Assembly: GCF_016744175.1 (NCBI RefSeq) | Contig: NZ_JADGEV010000024.1 | Span: 1 to 60,985 of the forward strand | Reading direction: 5' to 3' | Length of the DNA stretch: 60,985 nucleotides | DNA from: Neptunomonas sp. | GTDB lineage: Bacteria; Pseudomonadota; Gammaproteobacteria; Pseudomonadales; Balneatricaceae | Part shown: positions 26,025 through 34,690 of the stretch, in pieces | Numbering within the stretch: position 1 is the first letter of the stretch | How the letters are laid out: every line of letters begins with the position of its first letter | The notes under the pieces: model-generated | What the model saw: the letters and a program-made list of their open reading frames with translations, nothing else | Told to the model about the DNA's origin: nothing | Database searches by the model: none | Translations under genes and position numbers: made by a program

Positions 26025-26918
26025 TTACTTGTTAGACAAACTATACACGTAAGCAGTAATCAGCTGAACTTTGTCTTTGCTAAGCAAGTCTTTATGAGCC
26101 GGCATTACACCATTACGTCCAGAGCGGACAGTGTGTGCGATTTGCTCAAATGAACTTCCGTAAAGCCAAGTGTTGTCAGTCAGGTTAGGAGCACCAAGTG
26201 CTAGCATTCCTTTACCGTCAGCACCATGGCAAGCGGTACAAAGTGCCTGGAACTGGGTTTTCCCACGGGCAGCTCCATCAGCGTCAGCTTCCTGACCGCT
26301 GAGTTCTTGCACATAACTAGCTACGTCACGTACACCTTCTTCTCCTAATACAGCACCCCATGCAGGCATAGCGCCTTGGCGACCATTTAAAATAGTCTGG
26401 GTTAGTGCATCCGGAGATCCGCCGTACAACCAGTCATTATCTGTTAGGTTAGGGAAGCCGTGAGCACCTGTTGCAGCTGTTCCGTGACAAACAGAACAGT
26501 TATTAGCAAACATGCGCTGCCCCATTTTAAGGCCCGCTTCGTTTTCTGGTTTTTGCAGGTCTTCTACAGACAAGGTGGCGTACTTAGCGAAGACTGGTTT
26601 ATACACTTCATCAGCGTAAGCCATTTCTTCTTCCCACTGGTTTGTGGAAGTCCACCCCAATAATCCTTTGAAGTTACCTAGGCCTGGATATAGCGCTAAG
26701 TAAACTAAACCAAAAATAACAGTGCCCATAAACATCTGGAACCACCATTTTGGAAGAGGGTTATCTAATTCTGCAATGCCATCGAACTCATGCCCGACAG
26801 TTTCTTCAGTTTCTTCTTTATAGGTTTCACCCTTACGTGTCTGTAAAAGCAACCAAGTACAGCCAAAAATTACTGCTAGGGTAATAATCGTTACCCATGC
26901 GCTCCAGAAAGCACTCAT
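26025..26918 (-). CDS. ccoP: cbb3-type cytochrome c oxidase subunit III (dihaem)
   Basis: CcoP is the membrane-anchored dihaem cytochrome c that feeds electrons into cbb3 oxidase. The 297-residue protein has two membrane spans (about 5-25 and 60-80) and two haem-c sites, CSVCH at 141-145 and CTACH at 227-231. Each is followed by a distal methionine region (GAMPAW, GVMPAH). Its start overlaps the ccoQ stop by 4 bp. Confidence 0.96.
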   Translation of the reverse strand: MSAFWSAWVTIITLAVIFGCTWLLLQTRKGETYKEETEETVGHEFDGIAELDNPLPKWWFQMFMGTVIFGLVYLALYPGLGNFKGLLGWTSTNQWEEEMAYADEVYKPVFAKYATLSVEDLQKPENEAGLKMGQRMFANNCSVCHGTAATGAHGFPNLTDNDWLYGGSPDALTQTILNGRQGAMPAWGAVLGEEGVRDVASYVQELSGQEADADGAARGKTQFQALCTACHGADGKGMLALGAPNLTDNTWLYGSSFEQIAHTVRSGRNGVMPAHKDLLSKDKVQLITAYVYSLSNK

Positions 26919-27100
26919 TTTTCCACTCTCCTGTTCGGGGTCGATTCATCCGAATTACCGTTTGCTTCATCAGCGAAGGGTAGTTGAGATGCATCATCAA
27001 ATCGTTTCTTATTACCGGGTAGTAACACCCAGATAAAAAGTCCGATAAAGGTGATGAGCATAATCACCGGTATGAATGGGCCGTAAACATCGTAACTCAC
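26915..27100 (-). CDS. ccoQ: cbb3-type cytochrome oxidase subunit CcoQ
   Basis: CcoQ is a small single-span subunit that stabilises the cbb3 complex. The 61-residue product has one helix (about 8-28) followed by the LLPGNKKRFDDASQLPFADE segment typical of CcoQ. It lies 6 bp after ccoO and overlaps ccoP by 4 bp. Confidence 0.94.
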   Translation of the reverse strand: MSYDVYGPFIPVIMLITFIGLFIWVLLPGNKKRFDDASQLPFADEANGNSDESTPNRRVEK

Positions 27101-27106
27101 TAGTGA

Positions 27107-27727
27107 TTACCGTTTATTGTTATAGACAGAATGGGTTTTGCCCAGTGCTTGTAGATATGTAACCAGTGCCTCGATTTCATATTTACCTGCAACATCGTCC
27201 TGAGCACTTGCGATTTGTTCGTCAGTGTAAGGGACACCCAATTTACGCATAACACTCAATTTGGCAGCCGTATCCTTACCCGTTAGCTTGTCTTCGAACA
27301 ACCAAGGGTAAGAGGGCATTTTCGACTCTGGTACAACATCACGAGGGTTGTACATATGAGCACGATGCCAGTCATCGGAGTAACGACCTCCAACACGAGC
27401 TAGATCTGGCCCGGTACGCTTAGAGCCCCATAGGAACGGATGCTCCCATACTTGCTCATTTGCAGTGGAGAAGTGGCCATAGCGCTCAGTTTCAGCACGG
27501 AATGGACGAATCATCTGAGAGTGACATACATGACACCCTTCGCGTATATATATATCACGGCCTTCTAGCTCAACAGCGTTGTAAGGGCGTAGACCCTCAA
27601 TAGGTTTTGTTGTTGATGCTTGGAAGAATAAAGGTACGATTTCAGCTAGACCACCACCGCTGATAACGATGATGATTAACAAAACCATTAGGCCGATATT
27701 CTTTTCTACTGTTTCATGCTTAATCAT
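27107..27727 (-). CDS. ccoO: cbb3-type cytochrome c oxidase subunit II (monohaem)
   Basis: CcoO is the monohaem c subunit of cbb3 oxidase. The 206-residue protein has an N-terminal anchor helix (about 10-32). The haem-c site is CHVCHS with C65, C68 and H69, followed by [17 protein letters not shown] and MPSYPWL. The order N-O-Q-P and the 17-bp gap to ccoN show one transcription unit. Confidence 0.96.
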   Translation of the reverse strand: MIKHETVEKNIGLMVLLIIIVISGGGLAEIVPLFFQASTTKPIEGLRPYNAVELEGRDIYIREGCHVCHSQMIRPFRAETERYGHFSTANEQVWEHPFLWGSKRTGPDLARVGGRYSDDWHRAHMYNPRDVVPESKMPSYPWLFEDKLTGKDTAAKLSVMRKLGVPYTDEQIASAQDDVAGKYEIEALVTYLQALGKTHSVYNNKR

Positions 27728-27744
27728 TATTCTGCTCCTCAGCC

Positions 27745-29175
27745 TTATGCAGCCTGCGCAGCAGCATCAGCCGCTGGGGCTTTGCTGTCCTTACGAACAG
27801 TTTGCCAAGTGTTATAAGCCATCAGAAGCATACCTGTCAGCCAGAATATACCGCCTAACCAGCGAACGAAGTAACCTGGGTGAGATGCTTCGAGTGCTTC
27901 AACGAAGCTGTATGTTAGCGTGCCGTCTTCATTAACTGCGCGCCACATTAAGCCTTGCAGGATACCGTTGACCCACATCGCGCAGATGTAAAGAACAGTA
28001 CCTACAGTTGCTAACCAGAAGTGAGTATTAATTAGGGCAACGCTCCACATCTGTGTTTTACCAAATAATTTTGGAATCATGTGGTATGTCGCACCAACAG
28101 AAATCATTGCAACCCAGCCCAATGCGCCGGCGTGTACATGACCAACAGTCCAATCTGTGTAGTGAGATAGTGCGTTGACAGTTTTAATAGCCATCATAGG
28201 GCCTTCAAAGGTAGACATGCCGTAGAAGGATAGAGAAACGACTAAGAAGCGAAGTATAGGATCTGTGCGTAATTTATACCAAGCACCAGACAGTGTCATC
28301 ATACCGTTAATCATACCACCCCATGAAGGCGCTAATAGAATCAATGACATAACCATTGCTACAGATTGAGTCCAATCTGGAAGAGCAGTGTAGTGAAGGT
28401 GATGTCCGCCGGCCCACATGTAAGTAGCAATCAATGCCCAGAAATGCACGATTGATAGGCGGTAAGAGTAAATTGGACGCTCTGATTGCTTAGGAACGAA
28501 GTAATACATCATTCCTAGGAAGCCCGCGGTTAGGAAGAAACCTACCGCATTATGGCCGTACCACCACTGAACCATGGCATCAACGGCACCAGGGTATATT
28601 GAGTAAGATTTCCACATAGTAACAGGCATAGCCATGCTGTTAACAATGTGTAGAACCGCTACCGTAATGATGAAGGCCATGTAGAACCAGTTACCTACAT
28701 AGATATGTGAGGTTTTACGGTTCTTTACAGTGCCTAGGAATACAATTGCATAGGAAACCCATACAACAGCAAGCAATATGTCAATTGGCCACTCTAGCTC
28801 TGCGTATTCTTTAGAAGAAGTTAAACCCATTGGTAGGGTTATCGCTGCTAAAAGAATAACCGACTGCCATCCCCAGAATGTGAAGGCCGCTAAACCGTCT
28901 GAGAAAAGACGCGTTTGGCAAGTACGCTGAACTACATAATAAGATGTAGCAAATAGCGCTGATCCACCAAATGCGAATATAACCGCATTGGTGTGTAACG
29001 GGCGTAAACGTCCGTAGGATAACCATGATGTGTCAAAGTTTAGTGCCGGCCATACAAGTTGTGCGGCAATTAAGACGCCAACTGTCATTCCGACTATACC
29101 CCATATCACCGTCATAATGGCGAACTGGCGCACAACCTTGTAATTATAAGTTGGGTGTTCAGTTACAGTGCTCAT
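27745..29175 (-). CDS. ccoN: cbb3-type cytochrome c oxidase subunit I (catalytic)
   Basis: CcoN is the catalytic haem-copper subunit, reducing O2 with high affinity and pumping protons. The 476-residue protein has about 12 membrane helices and His-containing metal-site segments such as [28 protein letters not shown] and [15 protein letters not shown] perfect FNR box lies about 305 bp upstream of the ATG, indicating induction when oxygen is scarce. Only one cco operon is present in the window. Confidence 0.97.
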   Translation of the reverse strand: MSTVTEHPTYNYKVVRQFAIMTVIWGIVGMTVGVLIAAQLVWPALNFDTSWLSYGRLRPLHTNAVIFAFGGSALFATSYYVVQRTCQTRLFSDGLAAFTFWGWQSVILLAAITLPMGLTSSKEYAELEWPIDILLAVVWVSYAIVFLGTVKNRKTSHIYVGNWFYMAFIITVAVLHIVNSMAMPVTMWKSYSIYPGAVDAMVQWWYGHNAVGFFLTAGFLGMMYYFVPKQSERPIYSYRLSIVHFWALIATYMWAGGHHLHYTALPDWTQSVAMVMSLILLAPSWGGMINGMMTLSGAWYKLRTDPILRFLVVSLSFYGMSTFEGPMMAIKTVNALSHYTDWTVGHVHAGALGWVAMISVGATYHMIPKLFGKTQMWSVALINTHFWLATVGTVLYICAMWVNGILQGLMWRAVNEDGTLTYSFVEALEASHPGYFVRWLGGIFWLTGMLLMAYNTWQTVRKDSKAPAADAAAQAA

Positions 29176-29551
29176 GTCAGGCTCTCATCCAAAAGCTTGG
29201 TTTGATAGTACAGTTCCGCAGGCAATTATCTTGGAATAGCCTTGCGTTTTCAACGAGGTTCAGGCGTTGAGTGTGGCGCATTGTCGCATAATTTGATCAG
29301 TAAATATATTTTATATCCATTTTAGTTAAGTGTTTATTTTGCGTGTATCTAATTGATTTTATTTGAAATAAATTTTACTGGCGATGCTATTCTACAATCG
29401 TCTACAGTGGTCTTAAGCATGAAATTGTCTTTTTTATGCTACTTTAGGCTTGCTTTTATCTTTTGTTAATTGTCAATTGCTTGATATAGATCAAGCTCTA
29501 AATTAGCGATAAATATCCTTAAGTAAGTTTTTTTTTGTTGAGGTGACTTTT
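29176..29551. other. ccoN / hydrolase divergent intergenic region
   Basis: The stretch separates ccoN (-) from an alpha/beta hydrolase gene (+). It is AT-rich and contains the FNR box annotated separately. A long ccoN leader of roughly 270 nt would result if that box drives ccoN. I see no ORF, terminator or RNA gene in the leader. Confidence 0.45.
29481..29494. promoter_or_regulatory. FNR box upstream of ccoNOQP
   Basis: TTGATATAGATCAA matches the FNR consensus at all fixed positions. For ccoN (minus) a class II start would fall near 29446, with a weak -10 (GATAAA/TAAAAG around 29453-29460). For the rightward hydrolase no good -10 lies at class II spacing, so ccoN is the likelier target. Confidence 0.85.
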
Positions 29552-30196
29552 TTGAATGTTTTGATCGATGGTGAGCCTATTCTTGGGCGGCTATTATTGG
29601 CGCATGGGGCTGGCGCTGGTATGGAAAGTGACTTCCTAATTGACGTTTCTCAGTATCTAGCGGGCTGTGGTTTGCAAGTTATTCGGTTTGAATTTCCATA
29701 TATGCAAAAGAGGCGCCTTGATGGTAAGAGAAGGCCTCCTGATAGAGCAGATAAGTTGTTGATTGCTTATAAAGAAGTAATAAATGAATTTTCGGGAGAG
29801 GAACCATTATTTTTGGCTGGGAAATCTATGGGAGGAAGAATTGCCTCTATGGTTATGGAGGATACACAGGCAAGAGCATGTTTTGTATTTGGCTATCCTT
29901 TTCATGCGGCCGGTAAGTTGTTAACAACGCGAATAGACCATATGCATAGATTATCAAAGCCTTTACATATATTCCAAGGGGAAAGGGATTCTATGGGGAC
30001 AAGAGGAGAGGTTATAGAGTACCCGTTGCCTCCTGCTGTAAGAATGCACTGGTTGGTAGATGGCAATCATGATTTAAAGCCACGAAAGGTATCCGGGTTT
30101 ACACAACAAGGCCACATGCGATCCAGTATGGATAAGATGATTGAAGAAATCCAATCTCTTAATCATCACCTTGCAATCAATGCTCAAGAACCGTGA
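29552..30196 (+). CDS. Alpha/beta hydrolase of the KANSL3/TEX30 family
   Basis: The 214-residue cytoplasmic-looking protein has the alpha/beta-hydrolase core: LAHGAGAGMESDF near the N-terminus (oxyanion region), nucleophile elbow AGKSMGGR, and the catalytic His in DGNHDLKPR. It lacks a signal peptide. The substrate is unknown; family members are small esterase-like proteins of undefined role. I prefer the TTG at 29552 because GAGGTG sits six bases before it; an in-frame GTG at 29543 is also open but overlaps that site. Its 3' end overlaps the convergent monooxygenase-domain gene by 20 bp. Confidence 0.78.
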   Translation: MNVLIDGEPILGRLLLAHGAGAGMESDFLIDVSQYLAGCGLQVIRFEFPYMQKRRLDGKRRPPDRADKLLIAYKEVINEFSGEEPLFLAGKSMGGRIASMVMEDTQARACFVFGYPFHAAGKLLTTRIDHMHRLSKPLHIFQGERDSMGTRGEVIEYPLPPAVRMHWLVDGNHDLKPRKVSGFTQQGHMRSSMDKMIEEIQSLNHHLAINAQEP

Positions 30197-30458
30197 ACTT
30201 TTCTTCTTGGTCTAGCATTGGCTTTAATTGTTCCATCATTTCTTTGCGTTCTGGAGAGCTTAGCCAATGTTGCCAGTCATTTATCGTTCTGTAATTAGCA
30301 ATAACCACTCTGTGGTTTGGGTCATTTGAATCCCTCAGTGCCTCACCAGAAATAAATCCGTGTGCTTGCATTGCTTTTTGAAGTGTTGCTTTAGCTGCCT
30401 TTTCGTAGTGTTCCCCTAGTTCATCAGCGATATGACGTTCAATTATTACTTTAATCAT
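30177..30458 (-). CDS. Antibiotic biosynthesis monooxygenase (ABM) domain protein
   Basis: The 93-residue product is a single ABM/dimeric alpha-beta barrel domain. It begins with MIKVIIERHI and contains the NYRTINDWQHWLSSPER segment that shapes the active-site wall in this fold. Members include small cofactor-free monooxygenases and haem-degrading enzymes, but most stand-alone copies have no known substrate. It is monocistronic and overlaps the hydrolase tail-to-tail. Confidence 0.8.
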   Translation of the reverse strand: MIKVIIERHIADELGEHYEKAAKATLQKAMQAHGFISGEALRDSNDPNHRVVIANYRTINDWQHWLSSPERKEMMEQLKPMLDQEEKFTVLEH

Positions 30459-30599
30459 GGTTTCCCCCTAAGAATTTATCGCTATTCACTAATAATAAAC
30501 CTAGTTATTGAAATCACAAACTCATACTTTGGCAAGTACCAGCTTTCGTTACTGTGTTTTATTTGAGACAATAGAGATGTTTATAGATCGAGATGTGAA

Positions 30600-30845
30600 A
30601 TGGCTGGTATTAAAGAAGATCATTTGCTGGATGCTACAGGGCTATATTGTCCCGAACCGGTAATGATGCTGCATAACAAGGTACGTGAAATCGAGACGGG
30701 TGAGGTTTTGCTGGTGTTAGCCACAGATCCATCTACTCAGCGAGATATACCAAAGTTCTGTACATTTCTTGGACATGAGCTGGTTGAACAGGTCAATGAA
30801 TGCGAAAATGAAACATTCAGCTATTATATTCGAAAAGGCAGCTGA
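30600..30845 (+). CDS. tusA: Sulfur carrier protein TusA
   Basis: TusA accepts persulfide sulfur from a cysteine desulfurase and passes it on, for example for 2-thiouridine in tRNA. The 81-residue protein has the family's [14 protein letters not shown] motif, with the active Cys in CPxP at about residue 16. The [12 protein letters not shown] segment follows. It lies just upstream of a ProQ/FinO-domain gene, whose probable start is only a few bases past its stop. Confidence 0.92.
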   Translation: MAGIKEDHLLDATGLYCPEPVMMLHNKVREIETGEVLLVLATDPSTQRDIPKFCTFLGHELVEQVNECENETFSYYIRKGS

Positions 30846-30849
30846 TATA

Positions 30850-31419
30850 GTGTTTGACGATATAAATGCCGCAGTGGAAAAAACATTGCGGGTAGTTGAT
30901 GAGTGCGAACGGTTAATTAGCGATTTTGAGCTGAAGAAAAACCGTTCGAATATCAAAGTGATCGAGAGAAATGTTGTGAACGACGTAGTGATACCAAAAA
31001 GTAAAAGTAAAGCGAAGAATCGAGCTGCAAATCAGGCTGCACTTCAGCTTTTGATGGAAACATACCCACAGGTCTTTAACCGTGAAAACGTGCGACCTTT
31101 AAAAATTGGTATTCAGGACGACTTGATCGCTGATGACAAAGTTGCAAAAAATAAAATTAAGAGAGCGTTAGCTTCATATGTACGTTCTCCTCAATATTTT
31201 CGATCCTTACAAGAAGGCGTCGATAGGGTTAATCTGCAAGGTGAGGGCCAAGGACAGGTTACAGCTGAAGAAGCAGAACATGCCAAAGGTAAGCTAAAAG
31301 AATTTCATCAGCACCGACGTGAGCTTCAGAAAGAAAAAGAGAAGCAGCAACGTGAAGCTGAAAAAGCTGATCGCTTGCACAACAAGTTGGATCAGTTGGT
31401 TGCGCTAAATAAACGTTAA
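30850..31419 (+). CDS. ProQ/FinO-domain RNA-binding protein
   Basis: This is a predicted RNA chaperone of the ProQ/FinO family. The conserved domain runs from about AALQLLMETYPQVF through RPLKIGIQDDL to RALASYVRSPQYFRSL, and then to a charged, probably coiled C-terminal tail rich in Glu, Lys and Gln. The N-terminal about 55 residues look helical. The start is uncertain: a GTG at 30850, five bases after tusA, gives about 189 residues. In-frame ATGs at 30769 and 30808 lie inside tusA and lack ribosome sites. ProQ proteins bind structured small RNAs and mRNA 3' ends. Confidence 0.85.
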   Translation: MFDDINAAVEKTLRVVDECERLISDFELKKNRSNIKVIERNVVNDVVIPKSKSKAKNRAANQAALQLLMETYPQVFNRENVRPLKIGIQDDLIADDKVAKNKIKRALASYVRSPQYFRSLQEGVDRVNLQGEGQGQVTAEEAEHAKGKLKEFHQHRRELQKEKEKQQREAEKADRLHNKLDQLVALNKR

Positions 31420-31443
31420 GCGGGCCTTGTAATCCCTTCAAAG

Positions 31444-31481
31444 CACCTTATATAGTTACTAGCTTATATATAAGGTGTTTT
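31444..31481 (+). promoter_or_regulatory. Hairpin masking the trxC ribosome site (also terminator-like)
   Basis: Perfect 11-nt arms, CACCTTATATA and TATATAAGGTG, surround a 12-nt loop and are followed by TTTT. The only ribosome-binding sequence of trxC, AAGG six bases before its ATG, lies in the 3' arm. The element could end the tusA-proQ transcript, hide the trxC ribosome site, or both. Its low GC content would make it melt easily, as in RNA thermometers. Confidence 0.55.
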
Positions 31482-31916
31482 ATGTCTCAAATAAAGTTAA
31501 TTTCTTGCCCTTCCTGTCAAACACAGAATCGTGTACCTGCTGATAAGCTTGCTGCTAAACCAATTTGTGGTCGATGTCGTGTGCTGCTTTTTCAAGGCAC
31601 TTCTGTTGAGCTAACAATGGTTCAATTCGATAAGTTTGTTAAGAGAAGTGATGTTCCTGTTGTTGTAGATTTTTGGGCGTCTTGGTGTGGGCCATGTAAA
31701 ATGATGGCTCCAGTTTTTGAGCAAGCAGCAAGGCAGTTGGAACCACGATTTAGATTTGTGAAGGTTAATACAGAAATTGAACAAGCGCTTGCTGCGCGTT
31801 ATTCAATTCGTAGTATTCCAACACTTATTATACTGAAAGGTGGAGTAGAGATTGCTCGTCAAGCTGGAGCTTTAGATTTAACGAGCATGTCCCATTGGTT
31901 GGAGCGCTACCAATAA
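31482..31916 (+). CDS. trxC: Thioredoxin 2 (zinc-binding)
   Basis: TrxC is a cytoplasmic disulfide reductase with an extra N-terminal zinc site, induced by oxidative stress in E. coli. The 144-residue protein has two CxxC pairs before the thioredoxin fold (C9/C12 and C29/C32), the active site WCGPC at 68-72, and the cis-proline region SIRSIPTLIIL. The start ATG is preceded by AAGG inside a strong hairpin, suggesting control of translation. Confidence 0.95.
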   Translation: MSQIKLISCPSCQTQNRVPADKLAAKPICGRCRVLLFQGTSVELTMVQFDKFVKRSDVPVVVDFWASWCGPCKMMAPVFEQAARQLEPRFRFVKVNTEIEQALAARYSIRSIPTLIILKGGVEIARQAGALDLTSMSHWLERYQ

Positions 31917-31935
31917 TCTATATGCAATAAATTAT

Positions 31936-33879
31936 TTAGATAAGCGCTTCCGGCCTACCGTGTAGGAAGCCTTGTGTACCATCTATATTTAACGTGCTGA
32001 GTTGCTCGCTTTGGCCTTCTCTTTCTATACGCTCTGCATAAGCTTGTATGCCTAGGCTGTGTGCAGCTGTGATTAAGCTACTCACAAAGAAGCGGTCTTC
32101 AGCACTGTTATCAATTTCACGGCAAAGGGAGCCGTCAATTTTAATATAGTCAGGTTGTACTACATACAAGTAACTAAACCCACTGGGATGAATGCCAAAG
32201 TTATCTACTCCGAAGCCAACGCCATTTTGTTTTAGTAAATCTCGAAACTGAACTATGTGCTCAATATCATTAAGAACAGCTGTTTCGTTGATTTCAATAT
32301 TTAAGCGACCTTTGAGTTTTTGTTTGCGTAGCTTTTTATTTATCCACGCCGTGAAGTTTTCAGAATGGATTGCCTGTTGGCTAAAGTTAATAGTCAGGGG
32401 AGGGCATGAAGGGTGCCCCTGAATGTATTCGATAGCACGTTCCAGCACGGCTTTGTCTAATGCTTCAATTAATCCTAGTTCTTTAACAACTTGTATGAAC
32501 TCAATAGCAGAGCAAGGCATGTTTTCTCTATTGAGAATACGTGCTAATAACTCTCTTTGTATGACGGTGTTGCCGGAGTTTGAAATAACTTTCTGATATT
32601 GCAGAAAGACTTGTTTGTTATTGATGGCGTTAGCAACATGTGACTGCCATGAATTCGACGTTGTCTGAACTCCAGTAAATTGCTCGGGGTATTGTATATC
32701 TACGTTATTTAAGGATGCTTGCCTTAGGAGAATGCGCGCTTCTGAGAGTAACTGAGCAGCAGTGGTGTGCTCATTGCTTTGCGTTACTGCTATATGTATA
32801 GGTAGTTGGTTTTGGGCGATTTCTTGCGAGTTGGCATTGATTTTTATTGATTCTTTGAGTTGGTTTATAGTGCGTTTTACTGTCTCTTCATCAGTAACAG
32901 GAATCAAAGCTATAAAGTCTGAGCCGGTTAAGCGTCCTACTATATTCTGCTGGTATTGTAAGGCTAAATTGCTCAATTGAGTTCCTACATAACAGAGGAA
33001 GTTATTTATTCTCTCTTCTCCTGCCTGTTGGTTGAGCGATTGTAGGTTGGGGATGTGTAGGTAGATGCATGTGCCGGGCCCAAAATCTTTACGATAGTCT
33101 AACCAGTCGCTGAGTTGTGCTTGTGTGGATCGTTGATTGGCAAGGCCTGTTAGATTGTCTTGATATGCAGTTTTTCGCAGTTCTTCTATATGGCGTGTTT
33201 GTTCGTCAAAGGTTCTTTGCACGCGACGTACCATTTTGTTCATCGCTTCGACGACTGTTTTCAGTTCTTGAGTTTTTGGTATGTGCTTTTGTTCAACATA
33301 TTTTCTTTCCGATAGTGCGGATGCTTGTTCTGCAACGCCTTTAAGTGGACGTAAGATAAATCTAAGGAGGTAGCTAAGTGAAAAGACCGCGATAAGAGAA
33401 AGTGAAATAAACCAAATGAGAGTTTTTTCGGCACCTTTCCATAACTGTTCATAAGCATATCCTGCACGACCCTGGACTTTAACTTTGCCTACTTTACGCC
33501 ACTGGTGGCTTATTTCACGTTCCATAGACGGTGGGGTGAATTGAACGAGCTTAAGAAACCATTGAGGTACGTTTTGAGGGGTAGGAGGTGGGCTATCAGA
33601 AGTAAACAGTGTTTGTCCTTGAGCATCAAGTACTTCAATCTTTTGGTAAAATCCGCTATCAAAAATGGCGTTGATAGTTGTCTCGATAGTTGCTGTGTCT
33701 TGCTCGGCAATATAAGGCGCTAGGTAAAGCCCTAAGTGAGTAGCAGTGTCTTGGCCGTGAGATTCTAATTGGTGAGACAGCATGTCTTTTGAGCTGTCTG
33801 ACATAATGTAAAGAGTGCCAGACACCAAGCCAATCAACACGGCAAAAACCGCAGCAATCAACTGATTGAGTAAAGACAT
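31936..33879 (-). CDS. lapD: LapD-type c-di-GMP receptor (degenerate GGDEF-EAL)
   Basis: LapD is an inner-membrane receptor that sequesters the LapG protease when it binds c-di-GMP, holding surface adhesins in place. The 647-residue protein has a membrane helix (about 7-27), a periplasmic LapD/MoxY-N domain, a second helix (about 151-172) and a HAMP region. The GGDEF domain is inactive (GSDF where GGDEF should be) and the EAL domain is degenerate (ELLARI in place of EAL). The layout matches LapD. AAGGAG precedes the ATG. lapG lies immediately upstream, the usual pairing. Confidence 0.92.
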   Translation of the reverse strand: MSLLNQLIAAVFAVLIGLVSGTLYIMSDSSKDMLSHQLESHGQDTATHLGLYLAPYIAEQDTATIETTINAIFDSGFYQKIEVLDAQGQTLFTSDSPPPTPQNVPQWFLKLVQFTPPSMEREISHQWRKVGKVKVQGRAGYAYEQLWKGAEKTLIWFISLSLIAVFSLSYLLRFILRPLKGVAEQASALSERKYVEQKHIPKTQELKTVVEAMNKMVRRVQRTFDEQTRHIEELRKTAYQDNLTGLANQRSTQAQLSDWLDYRKDFGPGTCIYLHIPNLQSLNQQAGEERINNFLCYVGTQLSNLALQYQQNIVGRLTGSDFIALIPVTDEETVKRTINQLKESIKINANSQEIAQNQLPIHIAVTQSNEHTTAAQLLSEARILLRQASLNNVDIQYPEQFTGVQTTSNSWQSHVANAINNKQVFLQYQKVISNSGNTVIQRELLARILNRENMPCSAIEFIQVVKELGLIEALDKAVLERAIEYIQGHPSCPPLTINFSQQAIHSENFTAWINKKLRKQKLKGRLNIEINETAVLNDIEHIVQFRDLLKQNGVGFGVDNFGIHPSGFSYLYVVQPDYIKIDGSLCREIDNSAEDRFFVSSLITAAHSLGIQAYAERIEREGQSEQLSTLNIDGTQGFLHGRPEALI

Positions 33880-33900
33880 AAAACACTCCTTGGTTCTAAA

Positions 33901-34617
33901 TTAATTAACATTAACACGATTGTTCTCTATTCTTGATTTGAGTTTTACCCAGGGCCCTAGGCGGTCTGAAGTGCCTACTAAAGTGGTTCTTCGTCCTTTT
34001 TTTGACAACCAGAGATTGTCACCATTGAAGCTGTATACATGTAAAAGATCTGTTCTTTGGGAGGCCGGTTTAATCTCAGGAATGAGGTTATCAAGTACAA
34101 CAGGCATTGCGCTTGGTTTTTTATAATATGTGAGTACCATGTGCGCTTGATTGAGCTTAAGAGCTTTAACGTAGGATATGCTTAATTTACTCACATCCAC
34201 CCCAACTTCCTTAAGCGTGTAATATTTTGCAATTGAAAAATCTTCGCAGTCCCCACCATTACTGATGAGAAATTCAACGGGGGTTGCCCAGTAATCTTTT
34301 TTCCCCCAGTGGTCGATATCATCTAAAAATCTAACTTGATTAAAAAAATCATTTACCTGTGCTAGCTTTTCACTTTCTGGCAAGTTTGCTATGTCGGTTA
34401 TTAGTGTTTGCCACGCTTGTAATCGGAGTTTTGCTTGCGGCCCATATTTTTGCCCGAGCTTTTGAATATAAGCATTGTTAAGACGAATACTTATATCACT
34501 CAAGGCGAACATAGATATTGATGCGCAGAAGAAAGCGACGCATACATAAATTAAGCTATTGATTTTTAGTGACTTGGACCGTCTTTTTTCAGCGATGCAA
34601 GAGCGGTTTTTAAGCAC
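33901..34617 (-). CDS. lapG: LapG periplasmic cysteine protease
   Basis: LapG is a transglutaminase-like, calcium-dependent protease that clips the N-terminus of LapA-type adhesins to release biofilm cells. The 238-residue protein has an N-terminal hydrophobic export segment (about 20-40) and the catalytic triad C124 (GGDCEDF), H159 (NQAHMVL) and D176 (PVVLDNL). The start is GTG with AAGG six bases upstream. It is followed by lapD after 21 bp. No LapA adhesin or LapBCE secretion genes are in the window. Confidence 0.93.
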   Translation of the reverse strand: MLKNRSCIAEKRRSKSLKINSLIYVCVAFFCASISMFALSDISIRLNNAYIQKLGQKYGPQAKLRLQAWQTLITDIANLPESEKLAQVNDFFNQVRFLDDIDHWGKKDYWATPVEFLISNGGDCEDFSIAKYYTLKEVGVDVSKLSISYVKALKLNQAHMVLTYYKKPSAMPVVLDNLIPEIKPASQRTDLLHVYSFNGDNLWLSKKGRRTTLVGTSDRLGPWVKLKSRIENNRVNVN

Positions 34618-34690
34618 AAGCTACCTTAAAGCGCAGGAGTAATGCATGCAGCATGGTAGAAGAATGCTATTTTTTCAAGGTTGAAGCTAT

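Noticed and set aside
29481-29529. FNR control of the rightward alpha/beta hydrolase from the ccoN box
   Set aside because: No -10-like hexamer lies at class II spacing in that direction (the site reads CCTTAA), so shared control is not supported.
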